A stretch of 58,126 nucleotides of DNA from JAXGPF01 sp964463985 (GTDB taxonomy: Bacteria; Verrucomicrobiota; Kiritimatiellia; JAAZAB01): assembly GCA_964463985.1 (NCBI GenBank), contig CAYXEK010000015.1, positions 1 through 58,126 on the forward strand, in the 5' to 3' direction. The notes under the pieces are model-generated. The model saw nothing but the letters and a program-made list of their open reading frames with translations. It was not told the DNA's origin and did no database searches. Below are positions 27,600-35,266 of this stretch, in pieces. Positions within the stretch are counted from its first letter, which is position 1, and every line of letters begins with the position of its first letter. The translations under genes were made by a program, and so were the position numbers.

Positions 27600-28057
27600 T
27601 TCGTGCTGACCGGCTGGATGGCGATGTGGGTGATGTAGGCCTCGGCCGAATGCACCACGGCGGTGGATGTGCCGTTGGTGGAAGTTCCGCCGGTATTCTC
27701 GCTGTCGTTGTCGGAGAAGTAGGATGCGACCGTGACCACCTGGACTTCCGGGGTGGCCGTCGGCTGCGATAAGCTGGTGTAATTGACCTGGTTGCCAGCG
27801 TACGTGTTCAGCATGCCGATCTGGTAGTTGGACAGCGACCACTGGTAACGGTAACCGCCGGAAGCGGTCAGCGTGACGGTTTGTCCGACATGATTGACGT
27901 GCGCCCCCGAAGGATTGATGCTGATGGATGAGTCGGCGGAGTCAACTTCGCAGCCGGCGCCGGAAAGCAGCAGCGCCGCCGCGCCCGCCAACAGCAAACC
28001 TCCGCGCGCGCCGTTCCGGCCTGAAAGCATTTTGAAAATCAGAAATGTTATTTGCAT
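27596..28057 (-). CDS. Small predicted lipoprotein with Ig-like segment
   Basis: The 153-aa product begins with a basic/hydrophobic export signal and a lipobox-like LSGAGC, so Cys at about residue 36 is probably lipidated (or residue 27 if the start is at 28030). The mature part has a short immunoglobulin-like pattern: INPSGAHVNHVGQTVTLTASGGYRYQWSLSN, shown here only in part as VGQTVTLTASGGYRYQWSL. This kind of segment is common in surface proteins. A Ser/Thr/Asn-rich stretch (NTGGTSTNGTST) links to the C-terminus. No function can be assigned. It is single, convergent with rny and divergent from a zinc-ribbon membrane protein. Confidence 0.7.
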   Translation of the reverse strand: MQITFLIFKMLSGRNGARGGLLLAGAAALLLSGAGCEVDSADSSISINPSGAHVNHVGQTVTLTASGGYRYQWSLSNYQIGMLNTYAGNQVNYTSLSQPTATPEVQVVTVASYFSDNDSENTGGTSTNGTSTAVVHSAEAYITHIAIQPVSTN

Positions 28058-28207
28058 GACATCGAAACTCCGTATGTTTAACCCTCCGCCTGATGGTTAG
28101 TGGTTAGCGAAGCAGTATAAATTGCCCGTGCAACAAGTCAAACTTATTTGCAGCGGCTTGCGGCAGGCACGGATAGATGTTCATCAAAAAGAATGCCGAG
28201 GAACGGC

Positions 28208-28546
28208 ATGGCAGAATCGACTCAACAGATCAGCCGGGGATTGGACGCAATCAGGCGCCTGCGCCGGATATTCCTCGGCATCCTGTTCGGGTTGCTGCCG
28301 GTCACGGCGGCGACCATGGTGTTTATTGAACGCTCCGGGCACTGGCCGGCGCTGATGCTGCCTTTCGGATTGTTTTTTTGCGGGATGTACGTCCAGCGCC
28401 GGCTGCATGCGCGGAAATGCCCCCGCTGCGGGCAATATTTCTTTGTCCAATCCGTGTCCAGTGACCGCTACACTCCATTCAGCAGCATCAGTTTTCCGCC
28501 GCAGAAACGATGCCAGCACTGCGGCCTGGTCTTGTACGGGGAATAA
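28208..28546 (+). CDS. Small membrane protein with C-terminal zinc ribbon
   Basis: This 112-aa protein has two predicted transmembrane helices (about residues 20-38 and 48-64) followed by a cytoplasmic zinc ribbon, CPRCGQ with a second CQHCG 30 residues later. GAGGAA precedes the ATG at 28208. I do not recognise a named family; such proteins are usually annotated as hypothetical. It is monocistronic and divergent from the lipoprotein gene. Confidence 0.7.
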   Translation: MAESTQQISRGLDAIRRLRRIFLGILFGLLPVTAATMVFIERSGHWPALMLPFGLFFCGMYVQRRLHARKCPRCGQYFFVQSVSSDRYTPFSSISFPPQKRCQHCGLVLYGE

Positions 28547-28654
28547 TTGCTTCCTGAACGCCGGTTCAGGCCAACGCGCTCCAATGCGCGCGCCGTGCAT
28601 CCGGCACCGAAACGTCCGGTCCCGCGGCAGTCATTGTCAGGCGGCTGCACTGCG

Positions 28655-29716
28655 TCATTCCGGGATGAAAGATTCGCGCCCCGTCAGCGCCAGGATGGTT
28701 TCCGAGAGAATCTTGACCGTGTCATCCAGGTCGCGCAGGGCGACAACTTCCACCGGGGAGTGCATGTAACGGTTGGGGATGCTGACCAGGGCGGCAGCGC
28801 AGCCGCCGCGCGACAATTGCATGGCATTGGCGTCGGTGCCCGTCCCGCGCGGTTCGGATTGCATCTGGAACTTGATGCGGCGCCGCCGCGCGGTAGCGCA
28901 CAGCATTTGCCCCAGCACGGGGTTGATGTTCGGTCCGCGGTGCAGGATCGGGCCGCGGCCTACGCCGATGTCCCCGGTTTTCTTGGGATCGCCGCCGGGG
29001 TAATCGGCGGTGTGCCCGACATCCACGGCAATGCCGATGTGCGGTTGCACGCTGTAGGCGCTGGTGACGGCGCCGCGCAGGCCGACTTCCTCCTGCACGG
29101 TGGCGACGGCATGCACGGCCACGTTCAATTTTTTGCCGCGCAAGGCGGCCAGGGTTTCCGTAATTGCCCAGGCGCCGGCGCGGTCGTCAAACGCGCGGCC
29201 GGCCAAAAAGCCGTTGCGCAATTCCATGAATTCGCCGACCACCACCACGGAGTCGCCGATTTCCACCGCCTGCAAGGCGTCCTTGCGGTCCTTGGCGCCG
29301 ATGTCAATCCATAGATCATCCAGCTTGACGCCCTTGCCGCGATCGTCCGGCGCCATCAGGTGTATCGCCTTGCGGCCGATCACTCCGCGCACGTCGCCGC
29401 GGCGGTTGCGGATGCTGACCCGCTGGCCCAGGGCGACGGGGGCATCCCATCCGCCGACATCGGCGAAATAAATGAAGCCCTTGTCGTCAATGTGCGTGAT
29501 CATCAGTCCGATCTCATCCGCGTGGCCGGAAAGCATGACCCGCACCGGGGCCTTGGGGTTCAACACGCCGAAAACATTGCCATGCACGTCCGTGCGTACG
29601 GTGTCGGCGAATTTTTTCATCCGGGCGCGGATGATTTTCTGGCCCGGCGTTTCAAAGCCGGAAGGCGACGGCTGTTCCATTAAGTCCTTCAGGAATTTCA
29701 GGCTGTCAGCTTGCAT
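28655..29716 (-). CDS. M42-family metallo-aminopeptidase
   Basis: The 353-aa product matches the M42 (PepA/YsdC/FrvX, tetrahedral aminopeptidase) family, which forms large cytoplasmic complexes that trim peptides with two metal ions. The ligands are His in LSGHADEIG, Asp in RAFDDRAGAW, the general base pair Glu-Glu in VQEEVGLRGA, Asp in AVDVGHT and His in RYMHSPVEVV. The order and length are typical (about 350 aa). The start at 29716 was preferred to 29746 because the family begins with the SLKFLKDLMEQPSPSG segment. The upstream MBL hydrolase is on the same strand 105 bases away, so weak co-transcription is possible. Confidence 0.92.
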   Translation of the reverse strand: MQADSLKFLKDLMEQPSPSGFETPGQKIIRARMKKFADTVRTDVHGNVFGVLNPKAPVRVMLSGHADEIGLMITHIDDKGFIYFADVGGWDAPVALGQRVSIRNRRGDVRGVIGRKAIHLMAPDDRGKGVKLDDLWIDIGAKDRKDALQAVEIGDSVVVVGEFMELRNGFLAGRAFDDRAGAWAITETLAALRGKKLNVAVHAVATVQEEVGLRGAVTSAYSVQPHIGIAVDVGHTADYPGGDPKKTGDIGVGRGPILHRGPNINPVLGQMLCATARRRRIKFQMQSEPRGTGTDANAMQLSRGGCAAALVSIPNRYMHSPVEVVALRDLDDTVKILSETILALTGRESFIPE

Positions 29717-29821
29717 TGTTTGCTCCCGTGTTTCAATGCGCCCCAAGGGCGCGGTGATGATCCGTTTCCCTTTAAACAGCTCTGCGTCGAAGGCGAACTA
29801 TCGCAAACACCGGTGCGCATG

Positions 29822-30643
29822 TCAAGCGCGCCAGCGCCAGGACAGGCCGTCTGCCGCGGCGCGGGCGCCGGGGAAGGCGGCGCGCGCGGCGCGGGCAATG
29901 GCGTCAATCCGGCGGTCGGAGCGTTCGGGGGCATGATGGGTCAGAATCAATTCCCGGACTTCGGCGGCGCGCGCCAGGCGCGCGCCCTGGCTCCAGACGC
30001 CATGACCCCAGCCCCGGCGGCGCGGGTACTCGCGCGGCGTGAACTGCGCGTCCAACACCAGGATGTCGGACTGGCGGCAGAAATGAAGGAATTGCGCGTC
30101 TTCGCCGCCATCCCCCGGCTCGTAATCCGTGGCGATCACGATGGAGCGGCCCGGCGCATCCAGGCGGTAGGCCAGGCAGGGCTGGGGGTGGCGCAATGGG
30201 CGCCATGAAATTTTGACGCCGTATAATGCCAGGCGGCCGCTCGCCGGCAAGTCGCGCCAGCCGATGCGGGCGCCGAATTGTTCCAGATTCAACGGCCAGT
30301 ACGGCCGGCCGGCCAGCCGTTTCACGGCGCCGCGCCAATCCGGGGAACGCCGGCCGTCCGCCAGGAAGGTGACGCGCGCTTGAGGCCGGTAGAGCGGCGC
30401 GAATGCCGGCAAGCCCATCACGTGATCCAGGTGCAGATGTGTGAAAAAAACGGCGATCGGCAGGGCGTCGGCGGTGCCGCGGCCGGCGTTGATGATGCCG
30501 GTGCCGGCGTCGAACACCAGCAGCCCTTCGGGGGTGCGCAGAGAAAAGCAGGTGGTATGCCCGCCGTACCGGCGGAATTTTGCGCCGCACACCGGGAAAC
30601 TGCCGCGCGTGCCGTGGATTGTAAAACAGTAATCGGCTGCCAT
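29822..30643 (-). CDS. MBL-fold metallo-hydrolase
   Basis: The 273-aa protein has the metallo-beta-lactamase fold with THLHLDHVMG (zinc ligands), the N-terminal TRGSFPVCGAKFRRYGGHT segment typical of the cAMP/cGMP-phosphodiesterase-like or PhnP-related group, an Asp in VIATDYEPGD and a final His in LTHHAPE. GCGGAG lies upstream of the ATG at 30643. Members of this group hydrolyse phosphodiesters or are uncharacterised; the substrate is unknown. It marks the edge of the ordinary gene block; the accessory island begins 200 bases upstream of its start. Confidence 0.85.
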   Translation of the reverse strand: MAADYCFTIHGTRGSFPVCGAKFRRYGGHTTCFSLRTPEGLLVFDAGTGIINAGRGTADALPIAVFFTHLHLDHVMGLPAFAPLYRPQARVTFLADGRRSPDWRGAVKRLAGRPYWPLNLEQFGARIGWRDLPASGRLALYGVKISWRPLRHPQPCLAYRLDAPGRSIVIATDYEPGDGGEDAQFLHFCRQSDILVLDAQFTPREYPRRRGWGHGVWSQGARLARAAEVRELILTHHAPERSDRRIDAIARAARAAFPGARAAADGLSWRWRA

Positions 30644-30831
30644 GGGCGGTCTCCGCAAGTAATTTGCGATGCAACAGCGCTTGACAGCCTAGGCCATGGC
30701 CAAGCGAATGTCAAAAAAATTTTGCCGGTCGGATGCCGCGGGCGCATGTCATTTCCTCAAGGGTTTGTGGCGAAGGATTATGTTGGACTGTGGCGGCAAT
30801 CATCGCGGAACTGAAATGCGCCCACACGCCC

Positions 30832-30954
30832 GCCCGCCCGCAAAACGTGATAGACATAGGGCGCCTAAAGTGATATTGATCAAGGGAATTTCGGCAGGGT
30901 ACATCCCGGTTTCACAATGTAGGATTGTGCCCGGTGTGGATTATTAAAATATAG
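30832..30954 (+). repeat. Direct repeat copy 1, interrupted by the MITE-like element
   Basis: About 120 bases match 32206-32328 at roughly 90% identity by eye, with one single-base indel; the best-conserved core includes TTTCACAATGTAGGATTGTG. The similarity resumes after the inserted element, at 31113-31128. The repeat is non-coding and AT-richer than its surroundings. The two copies flank the RhuM-Fic gene in the same orientation, 1.37 kb apart. Confidence 0.85.
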
Positions 30955-31108
30955 GAGCCAATTTCAAAAGTCGTCCCCTGCCACCTTGCGTGGCTGGAAC
31001 GCAAGGCTGTGCAAAAACACAAAGTGTTGTACTTAACAGAAGGCGAAGTTTTGCACAACTTTGGTCTCCGGCGGGACAAGCCCGCCGGGGGACTTTTGAA
31101 ATTGGCTC
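30955..31108. mobile_element. MITE-like element with 18-bp terminal inverted repeats
   Basis: GAGCCAATTTCAAAAGTC at 30955-30972 is perfectly inverted at 31091-31108. ATAG occurs directly before the left end (30951-30954) and directly after the right end (31109-31112), a 4-bp target duplication. The second copy of the surrounding direct repeat (32206-32344) has the empty site, with ATGG in place of ATAG. The 154-base interior has further palindromes (GTGCAAAA/TTTTGCAC; CCGGCGGG/CCCGCCGG) and no gene, so it must be moved by a transposase elsewhere. A 29-base part recurs at 15471-15499. Confidence 0.75.
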
Positions 31109-31139
31109 ATAGGACTTAATCCTTTTCCGGAGGAATCCG

Positions 31140-32192
31140 ATGCCGGCGAAACGTAAATCGCGCCCTAAAGCGCAGGCCGTGCGCGAGGCAGCCGCTGTCT
31201 ATGGCGGGCCGGGTGGCGAGATCGTCCTGTACAGCACCCCGGACGGGACGGTGTCGCTGGACGTGCGGTTGGAGAGAGAAACGTTGTGGATCAGTCTGAA
31301 CCACTTGGTAATATTGTTCGGCCGAGATAAGTCCGTGATTTCGCGCCACCTGCGTAACGTGTTCTCCGATGGCGAGTTGAACCGGGAGTCAGTTGTTGCA
31401 TATTTTGCAACAACTGCCTCCGACGGCAAAACCTACCAGGTTGAGCACTTCAATCTCGATGCGATCCTCTCTGTCGGTTACCGCGTCAACTCCAAGCGCG
31501 GCACGCAGTTCCGCATCTGGGCCACGCGGGTGTTGCGCGAACATATTCTCAAGGGCTATACGGTCAACGAGCGGCGCCTCAAAGAACTGAATCAAGCCGT
31601 GCGCCTGATCGCCGAGGTGTCCCGGCGGCGGGGGATGGCCGGGGACGAAGCGGCGGCGCTGCTGCGGGTTGTTGGCGAGTTCAGCTTCGCGCTTGATCTT
31701 TTGGATGACTATGACCACCAGCGTGTGAAAGCGGCGAACTTGCCGCCAGCCAAGGCCAAAAGTATTTCACCGGAGGAAACCCGCCGCGCAGTGCACAGCC
31801 TCCGCGCCCGCTATGGCGTTTCGGATCTGTTCGGGCGGGAAAGGGACGATAGTCTGTCCGGCACGCTCGCCGCGGTGTTCCAGACGGTTGGTGGACGCGA
31901 TACCTACCCAAGTCTCGAAGAAAAGGCTGCGCACCTGCTATATTTCCTCGTCAAGAACCATCCGTTTGTGGACGGCAACAAGCGCATCGCCGCCGCGTTG
32001 TTCCTGTGGTTCCTGGAGAAGAACGGCGCGCTGTACGCCGCCGGCGGAACGCGGCGCATTTCGGAAGATACGCTCGTCGCGGTGACGCTTCTGATCGCCG
32101 AGAGCCGCCCGGCGGAGAAGAACGTTCTCACCGTCATCGTAGCGCGTCTGCTGCACACCGCCGGCAGCCAACCGCGAGAGTCCACGAGATGA
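31140..32192 (+). CDS. RhuM-Fic/Doc fusion protein
   Basis: The 350-aa product joins a RhuM-like N-terminal domain (residues 25-140: GRDKSVISRHLRNVF, HFNLDAILSVGYRVNS, GTQFRIWATRVL) to a C-terminal Fic/Doc domain with HPFVDGNKR at 274-282. In Fic proteins the His is the base for AMP or phosphate transfer to target proteins. RhuM was first described in a Salmonella pathogenicity island; its function is unsettled, though it looks like a DNA-binding helix-turn-helix type. The fusion is a known arrangement and often lies in mobile or defence regions. CCGGAGG lies before the ATG. The gene sits between imperfect direct repeats, so it is probably an acquired cassette. No antitoxin gene is adjacent. 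Confidence 0.88.
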   Translation: MPAKRKSRPKAQAVREAAAVYGGPGGEIVLYSTPDGTVSLDVRLERETLWISLNHLVILFGRDKSVISRHLRNVFSDGELNRESVVAYFATTASDGKTYQVEHFNLDAILSVGYRVNSKRGTQFRIWATRVLREHILKGYTVNERRLKELNQAVRLIAEVSRRRGMAGDEAAALLRVVGEFSFALDLLDDYDHQRVKAANLPPAKAKSISPEETRRAVHSLRARYGVSDLFGRERDDSLSGTLAAVFQTVGGRDTYPSLEEKAAHLLYFLVKNHPFVDGNKRIAAALFLWFLEKNGALYAAGGTRRISEDTLVAVTLLIAESRPAEKNVLTVIVARLLHTAGSQPRESTR

Positions 32193-32205
32193 TCCCCAAG
32201 GTGCG

Positions 32206-32344
32206 TCCTCCCGCAGAACGTAATGGACAAAGGGCGTTTGAAGTGATATTGATCAGGGGAATTTCGGCAGGATACACACCCGGTTTCACAATGTAGGATT
32301 GTGCCCGGTATGGATTATTAAAATATGGGACTGACCCCTTTTCC
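32206..32344 (+). repeat. Direct repeat copy 2 (uninterrupted)
   Basis: This copy matches 30832-30954 and continues through the empty site (AAAATATGGGACT) to a stretch equal to 31113-31128. It lies just after the RhuM-Fic stop codon. It is the reference for the MITE insertion in copy 1. Confidence 0.85.
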
Positions 32345-32418
32345 CTTGGAACGCCGCACATGGGATCAGATGCCGTCGGTGTCCAAGGCGGAGAGATGAT
32401 TGCACGGGGGCGAGTAAA

Positions 32419-33474
32419 ATGAATGAGTCTTCCTGTATGACATATACCGATGGAGCGTTTGATTCCGCCCGTGAAGTTGCGACTGTTTGCGAGGGAAAGC
32501 CACATGTAGTGATTCTCGGCGCGGGCGCGAGCCGGCAGTCGTGCCCCGATGTCGATGGATGTGGCCGGGCTCTTCCAATCATGAGAGACCTCGTCAACGT
32601 GGTAGGCTTAGGTCCCATCCTTGCTAAGTATAGGGTTGATTCCGATGACGAAGATTTCGAAAAGATATACAGCCGACTAGCCGAGCAGAGCCAATTTAAC
32701 GATTGTCGTGAGGCGCTTGAAAAGCGTGTCCGTGACTACTTCTCCGCGCTCAGGCTGCCCGACCATCCCACGATATACGACCATCTTGTTCTGTCCCTGC
32801 GACCTCGAGACGTTATTGCCACATTCAACTGGGACCCTCTTCTTGTTCAGGCCGCTCAGCGAAATGCTGAACATGTTGAGATTCCTCGATTGCTTTTTCT
32901 ACACGGTAACGTGGCCATTGGCTATTGCGAACGGGATAAGTGCAAAGGGCCATATCCGGGCGTTTGCCCGAAATGTGGAGATGTTTATCAGCCAACGCGG
33001 TTACTTTATCCCGTTCGAAAAAAGGACTATCCCAACCAACCTTTCATTTGGGATGAATGGCAGGATCTCCGGGACGCCATGAAGACGGCTTGTGTACTGA
33101 CGATTTTTGGCTTCGGATCGCCCGATACAGATGTTGAGGCGGTGGAACTAATGAGGACTGCGTGGCCAACCCGGCAAGAACAGAAAGCGCAATGGGTTGA
33201 AATCGTAAACATTGAACCTCGCGACAAACTGAGAGAACAGTGGGATTCGTTCATTCTTTCACATCACTATGATGTCATTACGGATTTCTACGCGTCGCGC
33301 ATCGCTCGACATCCGCGGCGGACCTGTGAGGCGTGGGCTGCCACCCATCTATTCGGCATGTGGGAAGTCGGAAACCCGTTACCCAAAGATGCGGGGTTTT
33401 CTGAATTGTGGGCTTGGTTTGAACGTCTAAAAGAAGTTGAGGATCAAATGCCGCAAGCCGCCGAGGATTTGTGA
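32419..33474 (+). CDS. SIR2-like domain protein
   Basis: The 351-aa protein has SIR2-fold NAD-binding signatures: VVILGAGASRQ (residues 31-40), an Asn-x-Asp motif in ATFNWDPLL (Asn137, Asp139) and LHGNV with His162. Four cysteines at about 170, 175, 183 and 186 can form the zinc ribbon. SIR2-like proteins of this size in bacteria are often NAD-depleting effectors of anti-phage systems, or NAD-dependent deacylases. A GGGGGCGAG lies before the ATG at 32419. Base composition is clearly lower in GC than neighbours, with many A/T third positions, a sign of recent transfer. No partner protein is obvious downstream. Family fairly sure, defence role inferred. Confidence 0.78.
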   Translation: MNESSCMTYTDGAFDSAREVATVCEGKPHVVILGAGASRQSCPDVDGCGRALPIMRDLVNVVGLGPILAKYRVDSDDEDFEKIYSRLAEQSQFNDCREALEKRVRDYFSALRLPDHPTIYDHLVLSLRPRDVIATFNWDPLLVQAAQRNAEHVEIPRLLFLHGNVAIGYCERDKCKGPYPGVCPKCGDVYQPTRLLYPVRKKDYPNQPFIWDEWQDLRDAMKTACVLTIFGFGSPDTDVEAVELMRTAWPTRQEQKAQWVEIVNIEPRDKLREQWDSFILSHHYDVITDFYASRIARHPRRTCEAWAATHLFGMWEVGNPLPKDAGFSELWAWFERLKEVEDQMPQAAEDL

Positions 33475-33801
33475 TATATAGGTTGCCGGTCATATGGACC
33501 TGTCGCGACAATGATAAAGAAGGTTGTCATTTTGATACCTGACAATACAATCATATTTTTTGGAAAACATCCGATGAATTAAGAGAAAAATTAATAAACC
33601 GCATATTGGCCACAATCGGGCACGCTGGAAATTAGAATTGCAATATGCAGACAGGATATAATCGTGTTTGTGTTACGGTCTGACGGCGGAGGAGATCGCG
33701 ATCGTGGAGTCTGCTTCGCGCTAGGCTTCGCAGACCAAAGGGGGCGGGAAGTGAGCGGCCGCACTGCTCGCGAGGTTACGCGAGCAAGGGAGGGGAAAAG
33801 A
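33475..33801. other. Low-GC intergenic region
   Basis: The 327 bases between the SIR2-like gene and the four-helix-bundle remnant are strongly AT-rich for this genome. They hold a weak hairpin (GACAA at about 33506 with TTGTC, 12-base loop), which could end the SIR2 transcript, and a perfect TATAAT at 33657-33662 without a good -35 partner. No gene is supported. The composition continues that of the SIR2 gene, so both may have arrived together. Confidence 0.5.
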
Positions 33802-34116
33802 ATGGAAAACCAGGCAGACAAATCGGACAGGTTGGATAGGTCAGACGGGTTGGACAGGGCGGAAGGGGTGGGACGCCCGCGTCTGATTCCGAAATACGGC
33901 GGCTACCGCAATCTCCGCAGCTTCCAGACCGCGCAACTCGTCTATGACGGCACCGTGTCGTTCTGCAACTGGTTTGTGGACCGGCGCAGCCGTACCCACG
34001 TACAGATGGTGCAGGCGGCGCGCTCCGGCGTGCAGAACATCGCCGGGGGCAGCGTGGCGTCCGCGACATCCAGAAAAACCGAACTCAAGCTCACGGGCGT
34101 GGCTAACAACGGCTGA
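33802..34116 (+). pseudogene. Truncated four-helix-bundle suffix protein
   Basis: Residues 27-97 of this 104-aa frame match the conserved N-terminal half of the four-helix-bundle 'suffix' family: PKYGGYRNLRSFQTAQLVYD, SFCNWFVDRRSRTH, QMVQAARSGVQNI and KTELKLT. Intact members are about 200 aa and continue with a second pair of helices; here the frame leaves the family after KLTG and stops. GGGAGGGG precedes the ATG at 33802. The first 25 residues come from a short imperfect repeat (SDRLDRSDGLDR). It is most likely a broken gene in a decaying accessory region, although a short protein could still be made. The family's function is unknown. Confidence 0.7.
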
Positions 34117-34149
34117 CTTTGCTTTGCGCGTCTGCGCAGGTGACGGATT

Positions 34150-35088
34150 ATGAAGAACCCGATGGACAGGCAATTGGAGAAGAAGTTGTCAGACCGCGCC
34201 GTGGCAATTGGGCGTGAAGGCAACCTGGCGGCGTTTGGCGAACTTTGTGAATTGTTGCGTTCTTCTTCGGCTAATGCGCGCCGGCTGGCTGCCTCGGCGC
34301 TGGGCAAGCTGGCGTGGATGGGCGTGGATCAGGCGGCGGCAGTAGCCGCCCTGACGCCCGTGGCCAGGCGCGATCCTCATGCGCAGACACGGCAATACGC
34401 CATCAAGGCGCTGAAAGCCTACGGGATGGCCGCACAAGACTGCCTGTCCGATCTGCGCGACATGTCGGCCAACCCGACGGAGAAGGACTACATCCGGCGC
34501 GATGCCGCCGCTGCCGTGGGATTCATCGAGGAAGCACTGCGCGTGGCCGCGGCGCAGGTGCAGCATCGGTGCCAACGGTGCGGGGCGAGCGTCACGGCGG
34601 AAGAGTTCGCCCGTTCCCATCAGTCCTTTCAGCGAGTTTTCTGTGACCGGTGTTTTGACGAGGTGTTTCTGGAGCGGCGCAATTTTGAGACACAGGTGGA
34701 ATTGAACAAAACCATCGAGGCGCGCGACGGCACGGTGGTGCAGTCCGATGGCGAGCGGCGTATTGCCGAATGGCTGACGGCTCACGGCATTGCCTACCGC
34801 TACGACGCCAAGTTCAGGATCATCGGTGAATTCCAGATTCGTCCGGACTTCTATCTCCCGGAACTGGACGTGTACATCGAGTATTGGGGTCTTGACACGC
34901 CCCAATACAAGATGAGCATGTACAAGAAACAGACCTTATACCAGCAAGAGGGAAAGCGGCTGATTTCGGTTTATCCGGTGGACCTGCCGCGCCTGAGCGC
35001 CTTGCTGGCCGCAAAGTTGAAGCTCATCGGGTTCACGGTGGGCATTGACGCGCGAAGCGAAGTCAGCCGGGCGGGAGGCATTGAATGA
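34150..35088 (+). CDS. HEAT-repeat / zinc-ribbon / PD-(D/E)XK-like nuclease fusion
   Basis: Three parts are visible in 312 aa. Residues 15-135 are helical repeats of HEAT type. Residues 141-168 are a zinc ribbon (Cys141, 144, 165, 168). Residues 195-290 resemble the nuclease domain found fused to some UvrD-like helicases: Glu202 in SDGERRIAEWL, Asp233 in IRPDFYLPEL, Glu244 in VYIEYWGL, then Lys/Tyr residues in MYKKQTLYQQ. This spacing fits a PD-(D/E)XK active site. The stop overlaps the next small frame as ATGA, and a PLD-SNF2 helicase follows, so nuclease and helicase are probably one operon. A role in DNA restriction or repair is inferred; I know no named system with this exact fusion. Confidence 0.72.
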   Translation: MKNPMDRQLEKKLSDRAVAIGREGNLAAFGELCELLRSSSANARRLAASALGKLAWMGVDQAAAVAALTPVARRDPHAQTRQYAIKALKAYGMAAQDCLSDLRDMSANPTEKDYIRRDAAAAVGFIEEALRVAAAQVQHRCQRCGASVTAEEFARSHQSFQRVFCDRCFDEVFLERRNFETQVELNKTIEARDGTVVQSDGERRIAEWLTAHGIAYRYDAKFRIIGEFQIRPDFYLPELDVYIEYWGLDTPQYKMSMYKKQTLYQQEGKRLISVYPVDLPRLSALLAAKLKLIGFTVGIDARSEVSRAGGIE

Positions 35089-35252
35089 CCAATTCCACCC
35101 AACAAGAGACATCGCCCATGACATTATCGAAACGCATGCTGGCGTATGCCCATGCACATGGGCGCCAGTTCACAAGCCATCATAGACAATCCACCTTCGC
35201 CAAGGCTACGGCGGACAAGTCGCACCGGGAGATAAACAGTGCCTACCCATGA
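35085..35252 (+). CDS. Small frame bridging nuclease and helicase genes
   Basis: This 55-codon frame starts in the ATGA overlap with the nuclease stop and ends 14 bases inside the helicase gene. The first 36 residues (MTNSTQQETSPM, TLSKRMLAYAHAHG) look protein-like and have GCGGGAGGCATT upstream as a ribosome binding site. The last part reads STFAKATADK, the well-known translation of a dispersed repeat in candidate-phylum genomes, and lies within an inserted segment (35192-35252). Before the insertion the frame would have ended shortly after residue 36. It may be a coupling or leader peptide; function unknown. Confidence 0.4.
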   Translation: MTNSTQQETSPMTLSKRMLAYAHAHGRQFTSHHRQSTFAKATADKSHREINSAYP

Positions 35253-35266
35253 CATCATAGACAATC
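35178..35266. repeat. Insertion with 14-bp direct duplication at the helicase start
   Basis: CATCATAGACAATC occurs at 35178-35191 and again at 35253-35266. The 61 bases between contain the dispersed-repeat motif CTTCGCCAAGGCTACGGCGG. The arrangement looks like an insertion with target duplication. The helicase's present GTG start and ribosome binding site lie inside the inserted segment. Confidence 0.65.
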
